64,000 nucleotides of DNA from Beaufortia kweichowensis (GCA_019155185.1 CM032798.1:7329501-7393500), one strand, 5' to 3'. Shown: positions 1 to 15,312, numbered from the stretch's first letter. The notes: generated by a model from the sequence alone, not told the origin. A program made the numbers and translations.

Positions 1-1440
1 CCATAAAGGAATGAAGGATAAAACAAGATCTCACTGACTAACGGTGTGGTTGAATAAAATGCTTGATTTGATTAAGTCACTTAATCCTGCGGCATGTGGA
101 ATGAACTCTATGAACCCTTTACAATGGCAGGCAATCCACCCACCCCTGCCAGTCAATGACATTATGCAAATCTCTGACTCAGTGTGTACATATGAAGAAC
201 GCAACAACAGTACATACAACAACAACATATTAGACCAACATTGTCTGCTCGCCCACCTCGCCTCACCCACTGATGCTGATATGGCTCTTTCCCATGATTG
301 GCTGTAAAGAGCAAATTCTTTGCTGGCAGTCAGTTAAAAATAAATAGACATGAAGATATAGATAGGTGTGTGAGAACTAAAAGTGAGATGCCCAGCTGTC
401 GGAAAAAGCTTGCAGTAATCTCACCTTTGACCCCCGTGACCCCGTCCATGCACAGTAAACTGCATCCAACACTGTGATCTGGTTGGAATGCTAACTGAAC
501 TGATACAGCATGTGTTAGAGACGCTGAACATGTTCTTCATCAAGCAATATTAAATGACTACTTTTCTAATGAGATCCCCACATTTAATGAGATAACGTCA
601 TTCATAATGGCACTTTATGATATTAAGATTTATTTCCTTACTAAAAACGTAGTAAAAGTCCACCAAAATATTATTTAATTATTAACTCATCCTCATGTCA
701 CTCCGACCTGATTTTATTCTTCTGCAGAACACAAAGGAAGATACAAAGACAACAAACAACAGTGGCACCCTTTGACTTCCACTGTATAGACACAAAACCA
801 CTGAGACATTTCTCAAAATATTTTCTTTTGAGTTCCACAGGAGAAAAAAAGTCATACAGATTTGTAATGACACGAGGGTAAATAAATAATGAAATAATTT
901 CTATTTTCAACTATCCCTTTAAGTACACAGTTTTGTATCTGTAATGTACTTCTGTTTCAAATTAAACTTTTGTTGTGATTCATCTGAGAGCTGATTGACC
1001 TGGTTCATGTCAAACTTTTTTAAATCTTACAAATAAAAAAAGAGAAAAAAATACTCCTGGAACCAAGGAGGTTAAAGTGAGCAAAAAAGGTTTTATTCAG
1101 GCGTTGATCTGTAACTACCCTACACACTGCAATATCAAATCAAATAATACCAACTGAATTAATGAGCCCTTGTGTGCAAACAGCACGACATCTGAAGTAC
1201 AACAACAAAGCTGTTTTCCTTCACTCTTTAAGTATTCTAAAAACAACTACAGATTTAATTAAAATAGATGAGCAGAACTGAGCAGATCTTTGCCGAATGG
1301 GCATAACAGTCTTTTCAGAAATATGCTTTATAAAATGTTGTTCTGTAGAATACACCACATTCACAGGACCTTAGGGTCACCTATATAAACAGATTTCACT
1401 CTCCCTAAGATATAAACTTCAAGTGAAAGTGGGTACTCAC
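1..1440 (-). other. mast2: mast2 intron 4 (partial)
   Basis: This is intronic sequence after exon 4, running off the left edge. I found no further MAST2 exon. It contains the degraded TTAA-type DNA element at about 645-922. The remainder is unremarkable AT-rich sequence. Confidence 0.7.
645..922 (+). mobile_element. non-autonomous DNA transposon of the cyprinid AAAGGGATAGTT/TTAA type
   Basis: The right end reads CAACTATCCCTTTAA (about 908-922). The interior carries the two mirrored blocks of this very common cyprinid element: ACTCATCCTCATGTCACTCC with GCAGAACACAAAGGAAGAT on the left, and GAGTTCCACAGGAG with GTCATACAGATTTGTAATGA and CGAGGGTAAATAAAT on the right. The left end (about 645-680) is degraded but CACCAAAATATT is recognisable. 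Identification is by remembered consensus, so the limits are approximate. Confidence 0.75.
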
Positions 1441-1472
1441 AAACTGCCTCTTCTGGGAAGACTCAGCTCCTT
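1441..1472 (-). CDS. mast2: mast2 coding exon 4 (32-nt small exon)
   Basis: The polypyrimidine acceptor CTCTCTTTTTAATTTCAG precedes AAG at 1472, and AGT TT|GTGAGT marks the donor at 1441/1440. It encodes K-E-L-S-L-P-R-R-G-S plus two bases of the next codon. This block is conserved in MAST2, MAST3 and MAST4. It is the common acceptor for both the long isoform (exon 3, phase 0) and the short isoform (17641-17679, phase 0). The following exon, expected to encode a CRTSNRKSL-like block, is not in the last 1440 bases. Confidence 0.92.
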
Positions 1473-4400
1473 CTGAAATTAAAAAGAGAGAGATGCAAGA
1501 TTAACAAACACTAAAATTACAGTTTGTGCCAAATATTATGTAAATAGCACACCATCTGTACTGTGTACATGTAAAATGTTTGGAAAAACTAAATGTGATG
1601 CAGGTTTTAAAATCCCCCACCAGGTGGCACAGTTTGACAAGATGACAAACTTTCTGAACAATTATTATAAGTACAATCATTACACAGTTTTAAATTAAAG
1701 ATTAAATAAGGACTGAGAGTAACATTGAATGGTTTCCAGTGCCACAAGAGTTTTTAATGCCTATAATGAATAGTTAAAACACAGAGGCTATTGCATTAGA
1801 ATAGAAAAAGTAACTGATTATTTGCATTTTACCTACATTTTGCATTTTTACAAAGTCAAGTATACCCATACATCTACCTCTATAAAACAGGTGCATGTTT
1901 ATTTGTGTGCTGTACATGACAATGAACACATACATACACATAACTGTACCCAGACCGATTCACAAATTGTCAAAAACACATTTTCACATATTTTGTGTGG
2001 CTTGTGCTATTTACACCTAAAGCAAAAAATAAATATTTTTATTTTTAAGTTATGCAAGTGACCACTAGATGGCAAAAGTGAACCAAATGACACACTCCCT
2101 GTGATATGTATTTGAAAGCAGCACATGGCATACTGTTAGCTGGACCGAGAAAAGACGATTGATATCAGGTTCAGAGGACCCACAGGACAGAAAGTGCAAA
2201 TACGAAATAAGGTCATTCCATCTGCTGTCATCCACAGAGAGCAGATTTTACCAGTGTAAATATCCGTGCTAGTGTGCGCACACACACACCATCATCACCC
2301 ACACAAAACAAAGCCAGCAGTGATTAATATAAACTTCACTCTTGGCAAAACAATCGTGAAGTTTACCAACATAATCAGCCAGCATGCTGGAAAACTGTCC
2401 ACAGTCTGTGTGCTTTGGGGAAACAAGCTGTTTTGAGTGACTCTTGTCTTCAGCGTATAGGACAAAAAGTGGCCTGATATGTCTGTCATATGTTATAGCC
2501 AGTGTGGCCTGAGCTAAAGCATTGCGAATAGAAGGTCAGGTTACACTGGCAACAATCATTTTGTGTGTTTGAGTGTTAAATATTTCTGAACGCAGTCTAT
2601 TTGTGCCACTGACTGACTAATAGCCAACACAAACACTGGCTTTTAGATAAGTCATTAGATTCAATTATAGGATGTGTTCACAGGGCCCAACATCCATTAA
2701 CAGTGTGGGTGTAATGTGGGTGTACTGTCACGCGAGTAATAATCTTTACAGGTCAATTCATCTACTAAAACAAACAAAGCATTTGGTAGTAAGTACAAGC
2801 CTGTTGATGTTGATACCATGTTTACTCACATCTTGTTTAGCTGTCATTTTTAAGTGCAATATAGGTTTTAAAGCAGATGGGAGTGTTGCATATTAAAACT
2901 AAATACAAAATAAAATGTTGACGAATAAAACACAGGAGTGTGCGATACATACTAAAAGAATGTATAGGAATATATAATACATCTAATATATAGATTATAT
3001 TGCATATACTGTATATTGGATCCCGCTATACAAAACAAATGTCTTAAGCATGTCTTTTAGCATGTCACTGCTAAATGACGACCTAACAAATATAAAAATA
3101 TATTTTTAAATGTTAAAGTTTATACAGATTTTAGGTTTAAATTTCTTAAATTACACTTTCTTGTGTATATTGTGATGCATTTGAGCCAAAGCATTATAGC
3201 ACTGTGCTTTTAATTTTGCAATAAAGTATAAATTATAGTTGAAATTGTGGCAATGTAAGGATGGTAAAAGACACATTTGCATGCAGAGACTGAATAATGA
3301 TTCTTGATTAAGTGCAATTTCCGGCTGAGAGTATAACGCTCTTCAAATGCACTTCAGCCTCCCACTAAAACCATCTCTTATTACTGTCATTTCAAACAGA
3401 GTAGAAGAATGAATTTAACAGACCGCAGATAGTGGATGGCCATGGAAATCAACAGTACCCTAGCTATGTAGTGTGTGCCCGCGCGCACACACGCACGGAT
3501 CTACAGCTGTAATCAAAGCCTGTTTACAAGACATCTGTCTCTGCACACTGGAGGAGTATTCCTGACCCATCTGCAGAATATTAACACAGCAACTTTTCAA
3601 AGTGCAGTTTTAGCAAAAAACAGTTCTGCTTTTTAATTAGCGATACCAAGCTGATATGCCCAGAGGCTTTATATGTGGCAGCTTTCCCTACATTTCATAG
3701 AAACTTAAGATTACTCTGCTTCTGTGCTGTCAGAAAAACTGTTCTACTCTCTCTCTCGACCTCTATAGCCCCTTTTCTCTCTCTCCATAACAAGCCTGAA
3801 GTGCTCATTGATGCTTTCCCACTACTGAATGCAGGTTCGAATGCATCAGCCTCGAGGTTCTGTACTGTATATGGGCTAAACCCTGTTAGCATGCATGTGT
3901 AATACAAAGTGAGTATCTACATTTGTTGCCCAATCTGATTAGTTTTAGAGAAAATCAGTACTGTCTGATACTGGATCTGGATGCTGAGCTGTGTTTTGAG
4001 TGATGGGAGGCTGAGCTCACCGTAGAAAAATTCACATCTATTATCTACAGTTCTGCACTGAATGCTGAAAGTATAATGCCTGGACAAAGACAGACAAAAG
4101 GGGTGTTCACAAAAGACATGTTCTTGAGTTCAACAGTGAGATGTAGTGCAGCAAACAGAAAAAGTAAGTGTCTTGAAAACACAACACTTGTGGAGAGATC
4201 TCAATATTTGTAGACAACCGCTACTGTTAGGTGTGATACAGTAATTTTGTTATCAAACAAAGCAAGAACTAATCTTGATGTTTGCCTTAATGTAATGAGA
4301 AAACTGAGAAAACATCATCTGCTTTTCCTCCAAGTAACCACTGGTTATTTATATAACAAGCAAGGTAGGAGAAGTGATGTGTTTTTACAGTAATATGGTG

Positions 4401-7400
4401 AAAGTATAAGATATGTAATCTAAGCCAAATTATCTCTGTTCTGGCAGACTGATTTCATTAAAGCATATGGAGGGTGGGGTCTGCAGAAGTCCAGGGAACA
4501 GTTGCTTCTATACACAAAGACAGACACAAACACACAACAGCATCGCAAGCCAAGGCTCCGTCATTGCCATGGGCTAAAAGGCTGGGCAATGAAATTAACC
4601 AGAGTGACAGTTTGGAGCAGACCCCCTGTTCTTGTACAAAAGCAATCTCCCCAATGGAGCCCATTAATATTTCTTAAGTCCGTCCTGCATGACAGGAAGC
4701 TGTAGTTGCAGGGAAATGTAATCAGGGAGATGGGCCAAAGGCAGCAGCAGATTGCTTAAATGGACTGCTGGAGATGGTTGAAACCGTCCGAAGCTGTAGT
4801 GCGATAAGCAATTCGGTGTTTAGACTGTCACATGAACTTAAGAGAGATAGATGTCCAGTTTTAGGGTTAAATAGTGTGACTGTTGTATCTAGATGCTGTG
4901 CAATTACATTGTGACCTCATCAAGACCGAGGGTAGAGTGGAACCTGATCCTGATCCTGCTGCACGTTGCAACAGTTTTACGTCCGACTGACAGCTCTAAA
5001 TCTTTTAGTGCTGATTAATGTCGATTTGTGGTCACGCTCTCCAGCTTAGATTTCAAGCTACAGTAGTAGAGCTAATTACAAAACTTTGAGCTCTTTAGAC
5101 TAAGAATTATTTAAGACATTAGGACACAACACATACTGTATGCACATTATATGATTTAACTGTGAGTGTTATAACACAAAAACAAAAGGTAATGTGACTA
5201 CTGAATCTGTACATTTAGTCTTAGTGACTCAAAGGGCAGCCCAAAAGTAAACCATTCCATGTTTTGTTTAAAAAGTACAGTACCACAAGCCTTGGTCTAA
5301 CAAACAAAACTGGGACTTCACACTTTTTAACTAAGTTTAAAATTGTAAAATTACATAACTTTTTTTAAAACAAACTAAAACAGTTAATAAAGTAGCACGC
5401 AAAAACTATCTCACACCATTCCACAATGATAAGCCTAATAATGATAAGTTGATAAGTAAAGTCAGTTTAACATCCGACTCCAAAGATAAGTACAGTACAC
5501 AAAGAAATCTGCAATTTTAAGTTTGAACCAAGATGGTGATATAAAGGAAAAAGTTACACATTGCAGCTTTAAATACAAACTTACTATAAGTACAAACTTG
5601 TAGAATGTGTTTACAGCACTACAGATGCAAGAACCATAATCCAAATGGCAACATTGATGCTACTGAGGGGGTAAATTTTAATATGCCTAGTTTTGGGTTC
5701 AGTGAGCTTTCTAATAGATCGTTCATCATTTCTTTAGCAATTAGGTCCATATGATGCATAATCACAAATGTTAGTATAAAAGGCCAAATAATTTTCATAT
5801 GTTTTGGGTGTCAGGATTGCACATAAAATCATAAATGGAGAGCAGAAACCATGCATATTACCCAGGCTCATTAACATGGCTGGACACACAGCACCATTTG
5901 TTGATTTCATTATACAGGGCTAATGAACTGATTATACTGGACCCAAGGGATGCCCTGCTCCATGTCTGACTTTTTGGGTAAAGGACAGATGAGTTACAGG
6001 AGGTTACATGCCCCCTTACAGCAATTATAAACTAGAGCTTCAGTATAAATATTAAATTAAATCTGGAAACAATATAAAAATCTATGACATAACCAAAACA
6101 CTTCTTTTAAGTTTAATAAACACACCAAAGAAAAATAAAACAATGTATTGCATAGTACAACTACACATGTGGCATGCTGTGAACTCTTAGTAGAAAGTGA
6201 CAACCCACTAGTTCCTGTCACTGTATAAAAAATAAAAGGTCAAGAGGGTCCAGTGATTACAAGTGACTGCATAAAGCAGGGCTGAGGCTGTTAAATCATC
6301 TCACGGAGCAAATGAGGTGTAGCACTAAGCCTGTCGAGACTAATTACTTGCAATGAACAAGCTAGGTAAACCAAACTGACGGAGGGGAGACGGAGAAAGT
6401 AAGAAAAATCAGAGTTATATTTCCTAGAAAGACATTAATTATCATATAAAACAATATACATATGACAGGAATTATGACGCCTGCAGACATTATTATAATG
6501 ATTGACTGAAAACAGCAGGGCTGGAAGAGAGAAGGCTGGATTGCTGGAAGCTGTGCCAATTCACAAAGGTTCATAGAATAATAATATAACTTAAGGATTT
6601 TGATATGGGGTTCAGTTACAAAGCCAGAATTGTTAAGACCATAATAAATGGCATTTATAATATTTCTGGGAAATATGTGAGTGGTGTTGGTCTCTAGACG
6701 TGGCTTGGTTTAAGAGATGTAATACTTGGGGTTATGATTTGCCTTGATGATCATCATTTACCCAAAGATGCATGGCACAGACTAAACCCAGTTGCGTGTG
6801 AGAGAACGGTGCATTTCATTCTGAATGTAGCTCATTCATATTAATTATAGTTGGCGCTTAGTGTATGTAGGACAGGAAGATGGTTGAGGCGGGGCCGCAG
6901 GGAAAGACAGGACGCAGAGCAGCTGAGGTTTAAGAAGAAGGACACCGAGAGAAATGCTTTGAAACACTTCCGATGGATGCAGCTGCAGGTTTTAAGAGCT
7001 GCCCTGCCATCAGTACACACAAAGAGAACTTGGATGCGGCTGCCGCCAGCCGTCCATCACCACGCGTGAGGGCTAAATCGGCATAATTAGCAGTTGTGAT
7101 ATATGAGGATCTCGTGTTGTTGGAAGTGAGCACCAAGTAATTATCTCTACTATTGTGGTGGGCTTTTGGCATACCGAGTCGTCTGGGGAGGAAGCCCCTA
7201 ATTTACTCATTCTGTCTTCTCTTTCGCTCCCTCACTAAGATGCTAATCTGGTGATCAGTCTAGCTATTCACGCTGACTATCAAACCGTGGAAAATGAAAA
7301 AAGAACGTAAAAACCCGGCTAATCCTCATCAGAATTTGCATATTCAAATTAAATCTACATACTTCGTTGAAATCTCTAAGTGGAGATAATGTAGAGGAGA

Positions 7401-10400
7401 AAAACACAATGCTGTTACTGAGATTGACAGGTTTTGTTTTTTACCTTTGGACAATTAAAATGCAGTAATTCTGTTGTAGCAAGTGGAAAGCGTATTTGAC
7501 AATATGTGTGTGTGTTGACAGTTATGTTACCGTTACCTTCATTTGAACTGTAGCACTTTACGCTGTCGCTAACATGGTTTTCTCTGCACATCATTTTGTA
7601 TTAGCGTCAGTCTAAGGTTGTGATGCTGTAGCTACGTGCTGTCAGATCTCCGAGGAGCTTTCCATGTGCAGCAGCATGCTGTCTGATTAGTATATATTGC
7701 CGGCTGAGGTATTCAAAGAGAGCTCATCCATCTTTTACATACACGGTGACATTTGTCATCCCCAGCGTCGACGAACGACTTTTTAATGTCGGCAGGATTG
7801 TTTGCAACTCTGCGGTGCCTCACAAAAAAAATTGGGGCTTCAATAATGCAACGCTGTGCTGCATACGGTTTGATCAGGATGTTATTCGGTAGTGTTTCGC
7901 TTTGAGCGACAAAAGTGACAGAAGAGAACAACGCATCCTGGAGTGTAAAAGTATTTGAAAAAACTAGGTCATTTCAGGTGCTTGTGAAACGGTGAAACAG
8001 TAGAAAGGAATCTCACTGACCTATTTATAAACTGCTGAATGTAGGTAAAAACTGAAATTTAGAAAGGTTCATGAATTTACAAAACATGAATTAAAAGAAA
8101 AGAGGCTGCTGTCTAAATGCACATGAATATTTTGTTAGATCGCACAAGTTCATGTTCTTCACAGCAGCATTTACAAAAATATACACAACTGTGGGCTGTA
8201 GTTAATAAAAAGGTAAGTGAGCATACTGTAGATATAGTGGGTCATTACTAGCCACAATTTAAACAGGTTACTTCATAATAAACATATTAAGCATTTTTTA
8301 TTTCAATCAAATGTTTTTTATAAAAATGCATTAAAATGTTAAGTGTGTAATTTTATCCCTGCTCAAAAAAAAAAGATTGTCCGATATACAACCTGCTTGT
8401 GACCCAGATAAGATTTAAATATAGCCTTAATTTTTTATTTCACATATTTTCAGAATACCTCAAATGAAGCAGCCAAGTAGATCCTTTACTCCTCCATAAG
8501 TGAAATGAAGTTGTATTTTTTCTCTCTATGTCTGACATTCTCCCTCTGCATGTCCCCCATGACTGTGACAAGTCTGAGTTCATTACCGGTAGGCAAACAA
8601 AGACACTGCTTTGCTAGTCACTATTCTACTCCCAGGTGCTACCCAACTCTCTGACACACACAAACATCTTTAGGGATGTCAAAAGAACTGGCACCAACTA
8701 GAGATGTCATGATGATACTAAAAAAACACTGATACCAGTCTTTCTGCAATACCAGTGGAAGCAGCGAGTACTGAATGTATTTGATACCTGCACTGTGAAG
8801 ATTCAATCTTTAGCGTTCACTGCTTGACAAGATTTTACAACTTTATTGCTGCAATCCATAACTATTGTCTCTATATCGCCATCTCTGTTCTGTTTAAACA
8901 TAAAATTGCAGGTGATATTATGTACTTTTTGTAAATTAAAGTGAAATGACATCAATCGAACTTGACAGTTCAACTTATAAACCATTATTATAAGGCTTGC
9001 TTTCGTGACGAAAGGTTTTGAACACTTATTTTGTGTACTTGCTCAATAACTTACTGCAGCTTTAAATAAAGGGGCGTCTTCAATACTATAGTACATTTTC
9101 TCATGACAATGACACTGACATCAGGAATCATTTCATTAGTGTTGGCATTGACAGCACTTTTTAGCAATGTAGTATATCTTCAGTTCACAATAAAGGTGTC
9201 ATTGACAATAGCTGTGATTATTGATATTATGTAAATACTACACAACAATAATATCGTACATAATTTAGCATTAGTATCTTGTTGACACTCATTTTTGCCT
9301 TAAATGCCATAATGGTGGCTCTCTCTGCCTCCCTACACTAGTATTTTGGGTATGATTCATTGGCCAAAAAGAAAAAAAAAATAAGATAAATTTGAATAAC
9401 AGCATCATTTATTTTATTTCAATACATTTTGTCATAATACTGTTTTTGTGATTTTTGGCCATGTGTATGATTTTGCGACAGTGTGTATAGAGCCCTAGTT
9501 TACACTATTAGCAAACCTCCTGGCACATGTACCCTGACCACACACACAGTTAACACACACACTCCCGTAATTTCAAGCCTTACTCCACACAAATGACTGC
9601 ACATTAGAAGCTACATCATTTGTCTTGATGAAAGAAAACAGCTTCAGAATTTTCCCGAATAATAAAAACAACCTCTAAAAACGCACCTCTGAGGAAGCCA
9701 ACAATGAATGACTGCTTGTAATAGAAAGCGCACACAGGGCAGGGAAATGAAATGGTAGAAAGAAAAAGAAAGTATAATAAAAAAGAAAATAGACTAAAAA
9801 GGAATGACTGATACAAAACAATCGTAAGAGACATGGAACCACATCATACCCAGATGAATAAAAGAGCCAGGAACCAGCTCCAAACAACAGAGAGTGAAAA
9901 GATAAGGAGACACACAGAGCAATGGAGGCAATGAGCCCAGGAACCTGCTAAGGACAGTAGACAAGAGCCAGATACACAGGGAGACAAAAGAAGTGGCGGT
10001 GCTCATTACTAGGAGCTGAAGGAGAAACGGCTGTGTGAGGGTAGATGGAGGTCTGGCTCCCCAGAGAGGACACCACACGAGAGGCAGACGCCCCCGACTG
10101 CGCAAACAGACAGACACACTACCAACATACTGCTATTTTGCTGTGCATTTGATTAATGCCTACTGAGAGAGGTGCTACAGCAGAGACCAGAAGATTCTTA
10201 AATGCCAGACAAAAGAGAACCGGAGAAAGAAAATGAACAAAAAACAAAAAGAGAGATAGAAGTGACATACATTGTATTGTAGTTTATATTTAGGAAAGAA
10301 TTGTTAGTTCCAAGTTAAGTAAAGGAGGGTGGCATGCTCATTTGTCCAAACGTGTTGCTTCTGTGAAATTGTGTTTGGAAACAGTATTTAGCACATGGCC

Positions 10401-13400
10401 AATTGTAAGCTGGTGGGTGTCTAGACACTATGCGGGCATCCTACTCTATTCTTCACCCACAAACCAATAAAGACCAACTTAATAGACACATTTTACTGCC
10501 ACACTAAATTTAATACAATACAGACTTGATTTAAAGTTACACTCTTTTAATAAAGCAGAGTTTCTTATTGCTGCTGGACTCTTTGTTTGCTTTTTGTCCT
10601 TGATTCAAGGAGAAACTTTATAAAAAGCCTTTCAAGTCAAAATGATCAAAAATTTATCATATTCACTCTCTTAATATTCCTTGTCCTACAGTGCTGGATT
10701 TATCAGTCTCTTTCCAAAGAAAAGCTTGTCTTCCTAATCTTCAAATCAAAACGTCTCTTATGAAATGACTTTTTATCTGATGTCACCTAGAACACGCAGT
10801 CTTGAAAAATTATCTACCTGCACATTGTTTTCAGGACACTGCTGCGGGTAAAACAGTCTTTTAAAAATGGGTAATGTAATGCAGTAATGTAATGTTAGTT
10901 AACAATGTCTCTTATTGCAAATAACAAAAAAATTGGAAAAGAAAGTTGATGATATCAAGGGTGAATCGAGTCAAAAAGCCTCATATTCAAAAGGCGGTGG
11001 TGGGAGTAGTATGCCACAATCCCTTTTTACAATCAATCCCAGATGAATAAAATCAAGTCTTATCATTGAATATCCCATTTCACTCAGCTTTAAATAATGC
11101 GTGTAAAATGGGTTGTCAATTCCTTTTCATGCTGACTTTAAACTTTTGACTTTCCCACTGTTTCTGATCTGTGATTACGCCTGAAACAGCATTTTTAATT
11201 CATTTGTCATTGATTGAATGTCTTCTACTGTCTATCTTAACGGTATAACTCAAAGACAAGAGGGACAATGCAGATTAAGCACGCACACTGAATAGAATTC
11301 ATTACCGCTAAGTAATACTGTCTGCCATGAAGCCACCATCCAAGGTCCAGGTTTCTGTGTGTGTGTGTTACTAATCCTGGCAGCTGAGTCCACTCGCTTT
11401 CTGGCATTACCCCTCTTTCTCCTTCACCCCCCTTCTCTTTTCAGTGAAAAACGATGAGCTCATGCTCTCACGTTGGTCTCAAAGTGAGCTTATTGCTCAG
11501 TCTTAATGCATTTATCCAAGTGTTTGGCAGGAGGGCCGTCCTTGCCTCACTACCCTAAGCAGGAGCATTGTGAACAGGGTAAAGCAACGGTGTCTAGGTT
11601 CACAACCCTGCTGCTCTAAAGTCAAGGCTCGCTGAGCGATCTAACCAGCTTGTGATTACAAAAAAGGTTTTACAGTGCTAACAAAACAGCCAAAAGTATG
11701 ACACGATAAACAAATAAGATATGAATATGACTGCAACACAAGCCTGTTGAGGGGAGGGCTGGGCAAGAACGCAAGAGTATTCAAATGTGAAAGCAATGAT
11801 TAATCACATATTTTAGTATTTTTTTATACACAAACTAGGCACAAAGAGGCCTTTCTTCAGCTGTTTCTGCTCTTAACACAATGTGTTAAAAGTGCATTCA
11901 TTCCAAATATATGAAGAAACAACTTCCTGGAACAAAATGCACATTAGTGTTAGTTAGGATAAGTCTCATCAACCACCACAAACATATCCACACAGTACAT
12001 CAAGGATGTTGTGACATACTCTTGTTTTATCTACTGTATGTGAATCGTTTATTAGCCAATACCACTGGCAAACCTCCATGTCGTCATATCAACTGCAATG
12101 GGAAATGGACAACTATGGATCTATCACAGTGAATCATCATGAACATGCTTCTCACATTACAAAAACGTGCAAAACAAGTTGCAGTTGTTGCTTTTATCAG
12201 AAAAATAGGTTGTGCAAGGTAACTACAGTCAAAAAAGTATCCAGATACGTTCTGAGTGTACTGCTATGAGGACAGACGAAACTAGGACATCTCTACAGTC
12301 TGAACGACCTTACAGAGTGAGTTTACTTCAATCAAAACAGCACACAAGAGCAATATAACTTTACAGTGTTGGTGTTCATTAAAACACATCTCATTCAAGT
12401 CAAAGTGAGACCAATGATACAATCTACAGTGGGAACATTGTGAATTTTCAATGTTAAACTGCCATTCTCATTGCATACTAAAATTCGGATCATCTGTGAC
12501 CAACAGGCCTTCATGATGCAATATTAAATGAATACTATGATCAATGCACAAGCAAATCTCTTTTACTGTGATTGTGTGGGAACTAATGCCAGTCCTAATG
12601 CACTGCTGAGCCATCACAAACTTTCCCTCTGGCTTTTTAGTAAGCAGCTGTTCATGTCAGACTGTGCTCACAAGTTATTTAGCCGCTCAATAGCCATGAT
12701 TATCGATTCCACTGCGTGAAAATACAATGCCATCTAACGCTGCGGCAGTAATTGCAAAGTGTCCGTTGTACATTTGGCTGGGATCTGACTGAGACTACAA
12801 TGTAAAGCAAGATGTGGATTTTAGTATTATTTTTATGATGAATCTCCTGAATTGAGTGTAATTAGAGAGCTGTTGTATCTTTTCAATACATATATGAGGG
12901 ATTTTTCATTGCATTGCATATTTGACTCAAAGTGAAAATAATCCACACAATGGCAGCGTTGTTTTTCACAGCTTTAAGTTTTGCAATGTGTGGTTAATGC
13001 AAGAGATCCCGTTTTTAAGAATAACTGGGAAACAAAGAAGGTCTGTTCCATTATTCTGGTATGGAGACCATGCATGGAATTGAAATATATCACCGTAGCA
13101 GCTAATAATGTAAGAACAAAGGAGAGAAATATTGTTTGGATACTACTGGGTTTCCCAAAGGAGGTCAGGTAAATGTGTGTTTCACAAATGTATTTTGTGA
13201 CTGTAATCCCATCTAAATAAAACATGTCTATGTTTTTTCACAACATTGGAGAAAATTGACAGAACAAACTATATAATGGTTTTCAACGTACTCTGGGGAA
13301 ATCTTACACCTAAAAATATGAGAAAAAAAAAAAAAAGATTCAGAGGGCACTAAAGTCACTGACTAGCATTTGTAAATTTAAATCACATCTACATTTAACA

Positions 13401-15312
13401 ATTATTCTGAAAATAAGTTTTATTTTAATCTACTCTAGATCATTTCTAGTTGTGCTGCCATTATCATATAAATCTTTTAGGAATGCAACATCCATATCAC
13501 ATGACTTTTACCATTTTTAGACTACCTAAAGAGAGATTTTTGGAAATTAGGAAAGACTGGTGCATTACACATAACCTTTCCATGACCAGGCAGCATATCT
13601 AAATAATAACTGATTGATAATAACTGTTCTTCCAGTCATCTCTTACATGCGCAGCCTCAGAAGAAGCCTGTATTGATTCCTTGAGAATACACAGACGGAC
13701 TCCATACCAACTCACTGAGCACCTGCAGGCCAGTAGCCTTCTGTTCTCATCACACTCTGCTGGAAGGATCCTGGAGCAGGCCATGACTGCTAGATCCCAG
13801 CAAACACTCTTTTCATCATACTCCCCTCATCTGAACAAATGTGCCGGGTTGAGACGCATCAAACCTGCGATCACTACTTTTAATCCCAGCAGATTACTTG
13901 ATATGCTGTTTTTGCTTGCGCAGCCTCAAAACGATAATTTTGAATTAAAACCATTTTCTTCAATATTTGTATTAAGACAAAGACAGGAAAAAATAAAAAC
14001 CTTTAGAGGACAGTATTTATTATGACAGAGGAAAGAGTTGAAAGCACTGGTAGTAAACAAATATGAACAAATATGTAATAGCATTAGTTTTGCTAATGGA
14101 AAAACATGAAAGTTCACATTGGTCTCAATTACAGCAATTATGACAACACTAGCAGGTACACCCAGTACAATACATCTAACCGAGATGGAAGCTACTCATC
14201 GGGCCAGCAGGAGACAATGGATGAAAGTGGGTCATTGCACCAGGCTGGTGTGATTAACAGAAGCAATGTGAGCCAAAAACACACCATTACCTGCAAACCC
14301 ACCCCCTAAAGAGCTCATTCCCCAAAAGCTGCACCCTTTCCATCACGTCCTCCGTTTCTTTTCCGATTCAATACAGCCCGCAGGTACAATCTCTCCATGT
14401 CTGAAATCCTTGTCTACAAACGCACCAGGGCATAAGAACAATTTAACACTCTAACCTGTCAGGAAATGGGAGAAACCGAAAGATAAGGAGCCTGGTGGCA
14501 CCTTTTCGCTCCGTTCTTTCACAGCTCATCTACACCTGCAGACCAAAGACCCTGATGCTCAACAGCTCTATCTAAAGCCCATCATACAACAAATGGTTCA
14601 GTTGACCAATTAACAGTCTAAAACCAATTTAAGGTGACATAGTGATATGATCTAATCTAGCCCACAGGGCGCATGTAAATTAACAACGAAGGTTCATAAT
14701 GGAGTTTATGTGCAGATACACCAACACTTTGAAATGAATGAAGTAAAGCTCATCAATAATCTTAACAACACAAAGTAACAAATATGTCTTTGTGACGTGC
14801 AAATCTAAATTCATATTGAGTCATTCATTTGAGTAATGATGAGGAAAATCAAACGTGCAAGAACGCTGATAACAGTAAAGAGCAACACGCCTTAACCAGC
14901 TTTCATCTCTCACAGAGAGGCTATTGTTTTTCTTTCACTCCAAATGTGGACGTGTAAGGCGAGCTGGCAAAGGAGGACATAAGATTTGTCCCTCCAAATC
15001 AATGAACTTGAAATTAAAGACTGCTACATATTTTGATGAATGGTACTGATATTTCCATATTTCATAATTTTTTAATAAATCACTGTTATTGGTCACCTTT
15101 CGCATCTGTCTGTGGGTTCTGCAAAAAGCATGAAGAGCTAGTACTTGCAACTCTATTACATCCTCAAACTTTCTGTAAAATGTCACAGCTCATAACATAT
15201 ATATAGCCAAAATATTACTTTAAATTATGGAAAAATACAGTGTATAAAGTAGCAGTGCTTTTCCATTTAATGTTGTGTGACAACCATAAACAGCCTAAAC
15301 TTAAATAATTGT

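Noticed and set aside
9794..10117. 107-codon minus-strand hydrophobic frame
   Set aside because: It is the complement of a purine-rich stretch, which produces Leu/Phe/Ser-rich translation. No start or splice evidence.
13681..14025. 114-codon plus-strand frame in mast2 intron 3
   Set aside because: No family resemblance, antisense to mast2, and composition as in the surrounding intron.
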